A DNA stretch of 11,918 nt from the NCBI GenBank assembly GCA_021203115.1, contig JAJQBV010000058.1, positions 1-11,918 of the forward strand. The letters are read 5' to 3'. Under the pieces are notes generated by a model. The model saw only the letters and a list, made by a program, of their open reading frames with translations, was not told the origin of the DNA and did not search any database. The DNA is from Clostridiales bacterium (GTDB lineage Bacteria; Bacillota; Clostridia; Lachnospirales; Lachnospiraceae). Both the position numbers and the translations under genes were made by a program. Shown one piece after another: positions 1 to 6,781 of the stretch (position 1 is its first letter; the number at the start of each line of letters is the position of its first letter).

Positions 1-888
1 CGCCTCTTCCTGCGCGTCCTCATCGTCCTCGCTGTCCAGTCGAATGATGTAATAGCAGTCCGTACCCTCGATCGCCTCAGAGACATCGCCCTCCGACATT
101 GTATCAGCCGCAGCGATCACCGCCTCGCAGAAACCGCCGTCATCCTCCGCCGCCTCATCATCGCCGTAGGAATAGGTAGACACATCGTACTCGTAGGTCT
201 CCGCCGTTCCGTCAAAATCCGCCGCCGCCAGCACGGCAATCAGCTCAAGATTCGTGATCAGCGCTTCCCGCTCATCGTCTGTGTATTCTACATACTCGTC
301 ATCATCATCGTAATATCCGACCGTGTCAATCTCCATATAGCTGAAGGTTCGACGCGCGTAATCATCGACCGAGAGCTGGCCGTCGGCCTCCGCCTCGATT
401 GCCTCCTCCATCCGGCTGTACACGGTATTATAATAGAGGTAATCCTCCACATACTCCTGTGTGGCGCCCATGGCTTTGATGGCCTCGTCCGTGTTCTCCG
501 ACATGAACTCCTCCGCCGCCGCGGTGATCGCCTCCATGTTCTCATCCGTGATCTCCACACCGTAATCATCCATATGGGCTTCCAGCAGGTATTGAAGCTC
601 CACTTCCTCCAGCACATACGCCTTGACGGATTCCTCCATCGTCAGCCCATCCTCATCCACATAGTCCTCGCGCGTCCAGTAATCCTCTCCGTAATAAGAA
701 AGGAAAAAGCTGTCATATGTGATCTGGGAATAGTGCGCCACAAAATTCAGATATCCCAGGGAAATCTCTTTGTCACCGACGGTAGCCGCTATGGCATCCT
801 GATTTATTCTGGTTCCGCATCCGCCGAGAAGCATGGTACCGCCCATGATCCCCGCGAACAGAACTGCTGCTAATTTCTTAAATCTCAT
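1..888 (-). CDS. PrsA/SurA-like foldase lipoprotein, partial (3' end beyond window)
   Basis: The reading frame is open from an ATG at 888 to the window edge (296 codons, no stop), so the C-terminus is missing. An AGGAGG sits 5 nt upstream of the ATG. Residues 1-24 form a lipoprotein signal: basic MRFKK, a hydrophobic stretch, then lipobox L-G-G-C with Cys24 as the predicted lipidated residue, so the protein should be anchored outside the membrane. The N-terminal part (about 30-170) resembles the helical chaperone region of PrsA/SurA proteins. Residues about 180-286 align by eye with a PPIC (parvulin) rotamase domain: an ADF segment near 223-225, then F-x-E-A-V and a Y-Y-I-I-R-L strand near 279-284. 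Both conserved parvulin histidines appear replaced (FSYMEI for the usual RHILV; CYYII for GYHII), so prolyl isomerase activity is doubtful. The protein is strikingly acidic, with Asp/Glu runs near 194-206 and 285-296. It probably aids folding of exported proteins (inference). Confidence 0.8.
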   Translation of the reverse strand, partial: MRFKKLAAVLFAGIMGGTMLLGGCGTRINQDAIAATVGDKEISLGYLNFVAHYSQITYDSFFLSYYGEDYWTREDYVDEDGLTMEESVKAYVLEEVELQYLLEAHMDDYGVEITDENMEAITAAAEEFMSENTDEAIKAMGATQEYVEDYLYYNTVYSRMEEAIEAEADGQLSVDDYARRTFSYMEIDTVGYYDDDDEYVEYTDDEREALITNLELIAVLAAADFDGTAETYEYDVSTYSYGDDEAAEDDGGFCEAVIAAADTMSEGDVSEAIEGTDCYYIIRLDSEDDEDAQEEA

Positions 889-923
889 TTTGTCCTCCTG
901 TATCTGAAAAACACATTTATACG

Positions 924-952
924 ATTATAGCCCCTTTTCCTCCTCACCGCAA
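924..952 (-). promoter_or_regulatory. SigA-type promoter for the foldase lipoprotein
   Basis: Read on the minus strand, TTGCGG (947-952) and a perfect TATAAT (924-929) are separated by 17 bp. The predicted start lies about 30 nt before the lipoprotein ATG. This suggests the lipoprotein can be expressed independently of mfd, whose stop is only 72 bp upstream. Confidence 0.6.
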
Positions 953-960
953 GAGGGAAA

Positions 961-3900
961 TCACATACAGATCTGCTGATACGCGTCCAGAACCGTTTTT
1001 ACGGTCTCCACCGTGTCCGGATCGCCTTTTTTTCGGCGGTAGAGAAAACGCGGCCGCTTCTGATCCGCGACAAATGTCAGCCGCGGGCGCAGCTGCTCCA
1101 CCAGATCCGGGATCTTCGCCGGATTCAGCTTTGCCCGTTCAAACAGGGTGAAGCAAACGCTGTCCGGGCTTTCCTTTATCTCGGTAAAATACAGCTGATG
1201 CGCCTGCCTGCGAAGCTGCGCCGCCAGAAGCAAATCCAGCACCGGCCGGGGCGGCTCCCCGAACCGGTCGATCATCTCATCCAGAATCTCCTCCTTCTCC
1301 TGTTCGGAACCGATGGCGGCGATTCTCTTGTAAATGTCCAGCCGCAGGGCTTCGTTCTCGATATAAGAAGCCGGTATATATGCGCTGACTTCGATATCGA
1401 CCACCGTGTCAAACGGTTCCTCCGATGTAATACCCTGCTCGGACTGAATCGCTTCCTTAAGCATCTTGCAGTACAGCTCATACCCCACTGCCTCCATGTG
1501 CCCGTGCTGCTCCGCGCCCAGCAGATTTCCGGCCCCGCGGATCTCCAGATCCTTCATGGCAATGCGGATGCCGCTGCCCAGCTCCGTGTATTCCCGGATG
1601 GCGGACAGCCGTTTCTCCGCCACCTCCCGCAGCATCCGGTTCCCGCGGTACATGAGAAACGCATACGCCGTTCGGTTGGACCGCCCCACTCTGCCGCGGA
1701 GCTGATAAAGCTGTGCCAGCCCCATATTGTCCGCATCGTGAATAATGATTGTGTTGACATTCGCAATGTCCATACCGGTCTCAATGATCGTGGTGGAGAC
1801 AAGGACATTAATTTCTCCGTTCATGAACCGGTACATCACCTGTTCCAGCTCCCGCTCGCTCATCTGCCCGTGGGCAAACGCCACCTGCGCGTCCGGCACG
1901 AGACGGGCAATCCGCCCCGCGACCTCCGCGATCGCCGCAACCCGGTTGTAGACGTAGTAGACCTGTCCGTCCCTTGCCAGCTCACGCTCGATCGCCTCCC
2001 GCACCATCTCCTCATTATACTCCATGACATAGGTCTGGATCGGCATCCGATTCCGCGGCGGCTCCGTCAGCACACTCATATCGCGGATTCCGACCATACT
2101 CATGTGAAGGGTGCGGGGAATCGGAGTCGCGGACAGAGAGAGGACATCCACCGTCTTTTTTAACTGTTTGATTTTCTCCTTCTGGGAGACGCCGAACCGC
2201 TGTTCCTCATCGATAATCAGCAGCCCCAGATCCTTATACTGCACATCCTTTGACAAAACCCGGTGTGTCCCGATCAGGATATCCACCCTGCCCTGACTGA
2301 CGCGATTTAATGTATCGCGCTGCTGCGCTTTCGTGCGGAAACGGCAGACCATATCCACATTCACCGGAAAATCCTTCAGCCGCTGGACAAAATTCGTGTA
2401 ATGCTGCTGCGCCAGAATCGTGGTCGGCACCAGATAAACCACCTGTTTGTTCTCCTGTACCGCCTTAAACGCCGCCCGGATCGCCACCTCCGTCTTTCCG
2501 AACCCCACATCGCCGCAGATCAGACGGTCCATGATCTTTGCGCTCTCCATGTCCGCCTTCGTCTCTGCAATGGCGCGAAGCTGGTCGTCGGTCTCCTCAT
2601 AGGGGAACATTTCCTCAAACTCCGTCTGCCAGACCGTATCCGGCCCGTATTGGTAGCCCTGCGAGCTTTGGCGCGCAGCATAGAGCTCTACCATATCCTT
2701 CGCGATATCCTGTACCGCTTTCCGGACGCGCCCGGTCGTCTTGCTCCACTCCTTGCCGCCCAGGCGGTTCAGCTTCGGCCGGCTCTCACCGGTGAAATTA
2801 TACTTCTGGATCAGGTCAAGCTGAGACGCCAGCGTATAGAGGACGCCGCCGCCCTCATACTCGATCTTTATGTAATCCCGCACCGTGTGGTTGACCTCTA
2901 CCTTCTCGATTCCGCGGTAAATGCCGAGCCCGTGATTTTCGTGGATCACATACTCTCCCTGCCGCAGCTCACCGAGGCCGGCCACATGTTCGCCCCCGTT
3001 ATACTTCCTGTGCGGTTTTTTCTTTTTCTCTGCCCCGAAAATATCCGTCTCCGTCAGCACGACAAACCGGATATCCGGGTAGGCGAAGCCCTTTTTCAGG
3101 ACGCCGCAGATCACCATGATCTCCCCCTCCGCCACCGTGCGGTCGGTATCGGCGCTGAAAAAGGCCGGAATGTCCTCCTCCTGCAGATCCTTTGCCATGC
3201 GCTGCGCCCTGGTCTTCGAGCTGCACAGAAGAATCACCCGGTACCGCTCCTTTTTATAGCGGATCAGATCCTGTTTCAGCAGGTCAAAGCTTCCCTGATA
3301 GGAGTTGACGGATTTTACCTGAAAATAAAAGCTGCGCTCCGCGTCAAAATCTCCCTGTCTCGTTTCCAGAGAGGAGAAAAGGACACAGCGGTTCCTCCCA
3401 ATGGCAGCGGTCGTCTGATCTGCGCTTGTCAGCATATCCGCCTGCCGCGGCAGCACATATCCCTTTTCCAGGCGCTGCTGCATACTGTCGGAAAACTCTT
3501 TCTCTACTGCCCGCCCCTTCTCCGCGCAGCGAACCGGTTCATCCAGAAAAATGCAGAACGACTTTCCGCGCCGATCTGCTTCATAGGAAAAATAATCCAG
3601 AAAGCTGACCGCATCCTCATAAAAATACGGCAGAAAGCTCTCTGTCTGGCGAACCGCGGACAGCGCCTCCAGCGCCTCCCGGACGGCATCAGCCGTCCGG
3701 CGTACCCGAAATGCCTCCTCCGTCTTCATTTCCTTCCGGAACTGTTCACTCAGGCTCTCCGCATCTGCCTCGATCGCGGACAATCCCACCCGCATCCGCT
3801 CCGGATCCAGCACCAGCTCGCTGGCCGGCCAGACCGTCAGACGATCGGTGGTATCCAGTAAGCGCTGGCTCTCCGGGCTGAAGCTGCGGATGGAATCCAC

Positions 3901-4494
3901 CTCATCTCCCCAGAGCTCGATGCGCCACGGCACCTCCTCCGTCAGCGGAAAAATATCCAGAATCCCGCCCCGGACAGAAAACTGTCCCGGCTCCTCCACC
4001 TGATAATTATATTCGTATCCCACGCCGACCAGCTGCCGACGCACTTCCTCCAGACGAATGCTCTCCCCGCGGACAAAGTGCAGAAGCGAGGACTCGATCA
4101 CCTGCGGCTTTGAAAGGTGATCCATCAGCGCGTCAAATGTGGTGATAACGACAGGCGCCTCTTCCCCGGCCAGCGCGCGGTATACCCGCATCCGCTCCCG
4201 GGTCAGGGCATTGCCCCGGACATCCGACTGATAAAAGAGGATATCCCTTGCCGGATAGTAGAGCACCTCCGGATCAAAAAAGCGGTACGCCTCCAAAAGC
4301 TCCCTCGCCTTTTGTTCGCTGAACGTGACAATCAGCCGGCCGCCCATCGACGCCCGGTTTAACGCATACATGATATGTGGTTTTTGTGCATCCGTACAAC
4401 CCGAGGCGCTGGAAACACCGCGCCGTCGGGATACCGTCTGTTCCAGCTCTTCAAAATGAGCCAGCTCCCGCAGCGGTTCCAGAAAAGCCTTCAT
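961..4494 (-). CDS. mfd: Transcription-repair coupling factor Mfd
   Basis: Mfd removes RNA polymerase stalled at DNA lesions by ATP-driven DNA translocation and recruits UvrA for nucleotide excision repair. At 1177 aa this is full length for the family. Visible domains: a UvrB-like N-terminal module (about 1-290, with the QFSVRGGILDIFP segment at 171-183) without a Walker motif; an RNA polymerase-interacting, CarD-like domain (about 508-570, GEYVIHENHGLGIYRG); an RecG-like translocase with Walker A GDVGFGKT (661-668), Walker B DEEQ (762-765) and SATPIPRT (788-795); a second RecA-like lobe with the translocation region and QLRGRVGRS (931-939); and a C-terminal TRCF domain (about 1025-1130). 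A small oddity is Cys717 in the usual SRFR motif (CRFR here). The ATG overlaps the pth stop codon (ATGA), and GGGAG lies 7 nt upstream inside pth, which points to translational coupling with pth. Identification is essentially certain. Confidence 0.98.
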   Translation of the reverse strand: MKAFLEPLRELAHFEELEQTVSRRRGVSSASGCTDAQKPHIMYALNRASMGGRLIVTFSEQKARELLEAYRFFDPEVLYYPARDILFYQSDVRGNALTRERMRVYRALAGEEAPVVITTFDALMDHLSKPQVIESSLLHFVRGESIRLEEVRRQLVGVGYEYNYQVEEPGQFSVRGGILDIFPLTEEVPWRIELWGDEVDSIRSFSPESQRLLDTTDRLTVWPASELVLDPERMRVGLSAIEADAESLSEQFRKEMKTEEAFRVRRTADAVREALEALSAVRQTESFLPYFYEDAVSFLDYFSYEADRRGKSFCIFLDEPVRCAEKGRAVEKEFSDSMQQRLEKGYVLPRQADMLTSADQTTAAIGRNRCVLFSSLETRQGDFDAERSFYFQVKSVNSYQGSFDLLKQDLIRYKKERYRVILLCSSKTRAQRMAKDLQEEDIPAFFSADTDRTVAEGEIMVICGVLKKGFAYPDIRFVVLTETDIFGAEKKKKPHRKYNGGEHVAGLGELRQGEYVIHENHGLGIYRGIEKVEVNHTVRDYIKIEYEGGGVLYTLASQLDLIQKYNFTGESRPKLNRLGGKEWSKTTGRVRKAVQDIAKDMVELYAARQSSQGYQYGPDTVWQTEFEEMFPYEETDDQLRAIAETKADMESAKIMDRLICGDVGFGKTEVAIRAAFKAVQENKQVVYLVPTTILAQQHYTNFVQRLKDFPVNVDMVCRFRTKAQQRDTLNRVSQGRVDILIGTHRVLSKDVQYKDLGLLIIDEEQRFGVSQKEKIKQLKKTVDVLSLSATPIPRTLHMSMVGIRDMSVLTEPPRNRMPIQTYVMEYNEEMVREAIERELARDGQVYYVYNRVAAIAEVAGRIARLVPDAQVAFAHGQMSERELEQVMYRFMNGEINVLVSTTIIETGMDIANVNTIIIHDADNMGLAQLYQLRGRVGRSNRTAYAFLMYRGNRMLREVAEKRLSAIREYTELGSGIRIAMKDLEIRGAGNLLGAEQHGHMEAVGYELYCKMLKEAIQSEQGITSEEPFDTVVDIEVSAYIPASYIENEALRLDIYKRIAAIGSEQEKEEILDEMIDRFGEPPRPVLDLLLAAQLRRQAHQLYFTEIKESPDSVCFTLFERAKLNPAKIPDLVEQLRPRLTFVADQKRPRFLYRRKKGDPDTVETVKTVLDAYQQICM

Positions 4495-5126
4495 TTTGAA
4501 ACTCCCGGTTGTTTCTTCTTATTATATTGGTTCATCGCCTCATCGATCCGTCCCCCGGCCATCAGCGCGATCGCATCCACCGCATCCCGTATGGCCTCAT
4601 CTACAAGCTCCCGCTCCGCCCGGGAAAAATGCCCCAGCACATGGTTCACCAGATCACCGCCTGCCGGCTTATCCCCCACGCCAACCTTTACCCGGGCGAA
4701 CTGGTCCGATCCTGTTTTCGCAATGATATCCTTCACGCCGTTATGTCCGCCCGCGCTGCCCGATCTGCGGACGCGGATGTTGCCCGGAGCCAGACTGATA
4801 TCGTCAAAGGCCACAATCAGATCCTTCGCCGGATCCAGCTTATAGAACTGCAAAAGGCGGGACACACTGTCTCCGCTCAGATTCATAAACGTCTGCGGTT
4901 TTGCAAGCAGTACCTTCTGTTCTCCGACAAATCCCTCCCCGCAGACCGCTCTTCCCTTTTTCTGACCGAGACGGATATCGTATCGTTCCGCAAATGCGTC
5001 GATCACGTCAAACCCGATATTGTGGCGCGTCTTCTCGTATTTCTTATCCGGATTTCCCAGTCCGACAATCAAAACCATCGACCGGCCATCCCTCTTTGCC
5101 CCGATTTTCTTCCATATATCCAACAT
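4491..5126 (-). CDS. pth: Peptidyl-tRNA hydrolase
   Basis: Pth cleaves peptidyl-tRNA released from stalled or aborted translation, recycling tRNA in the cytoplasm. The frame shows the family signatures in order: VGLGNP (Asn25), TRHNIGF with the catalytic histidine (His35, E. coli His20), FMNLSG (Asn82), FDD with the catalytic aspartate Asp108 (E. coli Asp93), and GSAGGHNG (Asn129, E. coli Asn114). Two starts are possible. The ATG at 5126 gives 211 aa and has a perfect AGGAGG 6 nt upstream, so I chose it. An internal ATG at 5078 gives 195 aa, the usual family length, beginning MVLIVGLGNP, but its AGAGGG is about a dozen bases away. The 16-residue extension (MLDIWKKIGAKRDGRS) is not a recognised domain. 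The stop overlaps the mfd start (ATGA), so the two form an operon, as in many Firmicutes. Confidence 0.97.
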   Translation of the reverse strand: MLDIWKKIGAKRDGRSMVLIVGLGNPDKKYEKTRHNIGFDVIDAFAERYDIRLGQKKGRAVCGEGFVGEQKVLLAKPQTFMNLSGDSVSRLLQFYKLDPAKDLIVAFDDISLAPGNIRVRRSGSAGGHNGVKDIIAKTGSDQFARVKVGVGDKPAGGDLVNHVLGHFSRAERELVDEAIRDAVDAIALMAGGRIDEAMNQYNKKKQPGVSK

Positions 5127-5132
5127 CAGCAG

Positions 5133-5138
5133 CCTCCT
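5133..5138 (-). promoter_or_regulatory. Ribosome binding site deciding the pth start
   Basis: On the minus strand this is AGGAGG, 6 nt before the ATG at 5126. It is the reason for preferring the longer 211-residue Pth over the conventional 195-residue form starting at 5078. Confidence 0.75.
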
Positions 5139-5154
5139 CTTACGACCGGGTTTT

Positions 5155-5184
5155 ATTGTAGCACCGTACAGGCCGTTGTTGCAA
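5155..5184 (-). promoter_or_regulatory. Predicted pth-mfd promoter
   Basis: On the minus strand TTGCAA (5179-5184) and an extended -10 TGC-TACAAT (hexamer 5155-5160) are spaced by 18 bp. The transcript would start near 5148, about 20 nt before the pth ATG. The -35 hexamer is the centre of a 12-bp palindrome. Confidence 0.55.
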
Positions 5185-5187
5185 CAA
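5176..5187. promoter_or_regulatory. Perfect 12-bp palindrome between divergent promoters
   Basis: TTGTTGCAACAA is a perfect inverted repeat with no spacer. It covers the predicted pth -35 and ends 4 bp before the predicted murC -35 (5192-5197), a position where a dimeric regulator could affect both promoters. No regulator is assigned; the palindrome could be chance. Confidence 0.35.
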
Positions 5188-5191
5188 TCTC

Positions 5192-5219
5192 TTTACAATT
5201 ATTCGAAATTTGCTATACT
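5192..5219 (+). promoter_or_regulatory. Predicted murC promoter (extended -10)
   Basis: TTTACA (5192-5197) and TGC-TATACT (hexamer 5214-5219) are separated by 16 bp; the TG at 5211-5212 makes an extended -10. The predicted start near 5226 gives a leader of about 40 nt. Confidence 0.65.
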
Positions 5220-5266
5220 AAAACCAGTGTCCATATGACAATATTTCAGACAGGCAGGATGACATC

Positions 5267-6649
5267 ATGTATAAGATAAATTTTCAAAAACCCATCCACA
5301 TTCATTTCATCGGCATCGGCGGCATCAGCATGAGCGGCCTCGCCGAGATTGTTCTGAAAGAGGGATTTTCGGTCTCCGGATCAGACAATAAAGCCTCTGA
5401 TCTCACCGAACGCCTCGCACAGCACGGCGCACAGATCCTTATCGGGCAGCGGGCAGAAAACATCACCCCCGATGTCGATCTGGTTGTCTATACCGCCGCC
5501 ATCCATCCGGACAATCCGGAGTGGCAGGCAGCGGACGCGGCCGGCATCCCCATGCTGAGCCGCGCGCAGTTTCTCGGGCAGCTAATGGATAACTATGCGA
5601 ATTCCATCGCGGTCGCCGGCACCCACGGCAAGACCACAACCACCTCCATGATCGCTCACATTCTTCTTGCAGCGGATATGGATCCCACCATCTTCGTCGG
5701 CGGTATGTTAAAGGCCATTGGCGGAAATATCCGCGTAGGCGGACCGGATGTATTTCTCACGGAGGCGTGCGAGTATACCAACAGCTTCCTGAATTTTCAC
5801 CCGCTCTGCAGTGTCATATTAAATATAGAAGAAGATCACATGGATTTCTTCAAAGATCTCGCTGACATCCGCCATTCCTTCCACCGGTTTGCCGCGGGCA
5901 CCCGCGAGGGCGGCGTTTTGATCTTAAACAGCGGAATCGATTCTCCGGAGGAAATCACGGCAGATCTCCCCTGCCGCGTTGTAGCCTTCGGCGTCCGCGG
6001 AGCGGAGGATTATACCGCAGCGGATGTCACATTTAGCGAGACGGCCTGCGCCTCCTTTACATGGGTACGGCGCGGAGAACCGCGCGGGCATGTCACCCTG
6101 TCCGTGCCGGGCAGCCATAATGTCGCCAACGCTCTGGCTGCCATCGCGTTCGCGGAGGAGTCCGGGATCTCAGAGGATGCGATCCTTCGCGGCCTCCAGT
6201 CCTTCGGCGGGACGGCAAGGCGGTTCGAGTACAAGGGCGCTTTCCGCGGTGTCACCGTCATCGACGATTATGCCCACCATCCCACCGAAATTCGCGCCAC
6301 ACTGACCGCGGCCAAAAACTATCCGCACGGCCGCATTGTGTGTGTATTTCAGCCCCACACCTACACGCGCACAAAGGCATTCTGGAAGGAGTTTGCGGAT
6401 GCACTGTCTCTCGCGGACGTTGTGATCCTGGCGGATGTATACGCGGCGCGCGAAACCGACACACTCGGCATCCACATGGAGAATCTGGCCGCGGAGATCC
6501 GCAGACGCGGTACCGAAAGCCATTACCTCTCCGGATTTGAATCCATCGAGCATTTCATTGTAAAAAATTCTTTACACAATGATTTGTTGATAACCATGGG
6601 TGCGGGGGATATTTACCGTGTCGGCGAATCCCTTTTAAGCGGAAAATAG
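5267..6649 (+). CDS. murC: UDP-N-acetylmuramate--L-alanine ligase
   Basis: MurC adds L-alanine to UDP-N-acetylmuramic acid using ATP, the first peptide-stem step of peptidoglycan precursor synthesis in the cytoplasm. At 460 aa it is full length. Visible: the N-terminal UDP-binding Rossmann segment HFIGIGGISMSGLAEI (13-28); the ATP-binding loop GTHGKTTTT (118-126); the EACEYTNSFL segment (166-175); NIEEDHMDFF (186-195) with metal and substrate residues; SHNVANALAA (283-292); the DDYAHHPTEI signature (333-342), in which the HHPTEI is typical of MurC; and FQPHTYTR (361-368). The ATG has an AGGA 7 nt upstream. The gene is divergent from pth and not in a dcw cluster. The next gene on the same strand lies 132 bp downstream and has its own promoter-like element. 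Confidence 0.97.
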   Translation: MYKINFQKPIHIHFIGIGGISMSGLAEIVLKEGFSVSGSDNKASDLTERLAQHGAQILIGQRAENITPDVDLVVYTAAIHPDNPEWQAADAAGIPMLSRAQFLGQLMDNYANSIAVAGTHGKTTTTSMIAHILLAADMDPTIFVGGMLKAIGGNIRVGGPDVFLTEACEYTNSFLNFHPLCSVILNIEEDHMDFFKDLADIRHSFHRFAAGTREGGVLILNSGIDSPEEITADLPCRVVAFGVRGAEDYTAADVTFSETACASFTWVRRGEPRGHVTLSVPGSHNVANALAAIAFAEESGISEDAILRGLQSFGGTARRFEYKGAFRGVTVIDDYAHHPTEIRATLTAAKNYPHGRIVCVFQPHTYTRTKAFWKEFADALSLADVVILADVYAARETDTLGIHMENLAAEIRRRGTESHYLSGFESIEHFIVKNSLHNDLLITMGAGDIYRVGESLLSGK

Positions 6650-6664
6650 AGTTTTTACACTCCG

Positions 6665-6719
6665 ATTTCCACGATTTCCACATCCCCTTAACAGGTTTTC
6701 CACCGGATACTGTGGGTAT
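6665..6719. promoter_or_regulatory. Cluster of DnaA-box-like 9-mers
   Basis: Compared with TTWTNCACA, this stretch holds ATTTCCACG (6665-6673, 7/9), ATTTCCACA (6674-6682, 8/9), TTTTCCACC (6696-6704, 8/9) and, on the other strand, TGTGGGTAT (6711-6719, 7/9). The first two are an exact tandem of GATTTCCAC with a 9-bp period. Two further 8/9 matches fall in the 3' end of murC (6570-6578 and, reversed, 6585-6593). None is a perfect box, so DnaA binding is only a hypothesis. The position just upstream of a replication-initiation operon makes it plausible. Confidence 0.35.
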
Positions 6720-6737
6720 CTTTTTCTTCTCTTTTTT
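6706..6737 (+). terminator. Weak terminator-like hairpin with T-rich tract after murC
   Basis: GATAC (6706-6710) and GTATC (6716-6720) can pair around the loop TGTGG and are followed by a T-rich run, TTTTTCTTCTCTTTTTT (6721-6737). The 5-bp stem is short, so termination may be partial. The stem overlaps one of the DnaA-box-like motifs and precedes the next promoter directly. Confidence 0.35.
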
Positions 6738-6746
6738 CAGGCGGTG

Positions 6747-6755
6747 TGCTATACT
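6747..6755 (+). promoter_or_regulatory. Extended -10 promoter for the primosome operon
   Basis: TGC-TATACT is identical to the nine bases at the murC extended -10 (5211-5219). The -35 region is poor (pyrimidine-rich), so activity would depend on the extended -10. The predicted start near 6762 gives a leader of about 20 nt to the ATG at 6782. Confidence 0.5.
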
Positions 6756-6781
6756 TTGAAACGAGAAAGAGAGAGATACAT

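Noticed and set aside
288..617. 109-residue minus-strand frame within the lipoprotein
   Set aside because: It is an alternative frame, rich in Arg/Trp/Ser, of the same strand. The lipoprotein frame from 888 has a start, ribosome binding site, signal peptide and lipobox.
930..960. Possible terminator between mfd and the lipoprotein
   Set aside because: Only short imperfect pairing (CCTC with GAGG) without a T-run; the bases are better explained as the -35 and spacer of the lipoprotein promoter.
1198..2163. 321-residue plus-strand frame inside mfd
   Set aside because: Antisense shadow of the Mfd translocase region; no domain and no plausible gene context.
2401..3861. 486-residue open frame on the plus strand inside mfd
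   Set aside because: It is antisense to a full-length, motif-complete mfd. Its translation is low-complexity Arg/Leu/His-rich with no recognisable domain, as expected from a GC-rich gene read backwards.
4509..5279. 256-residue plus-strand frame over pth and the murC promoter
   Set aside because: It is antisense to pth, runs through the divergent promoter region and into the murC start, and shows no domain.
6746..6781. Upstream GTG start for the DnaD-type protein
   Set aside because: The GTG lies within the extended -10 element and adds 12 residues with no ribosome binding site; the ATG at 6782 begins the conserved-looking sequence.
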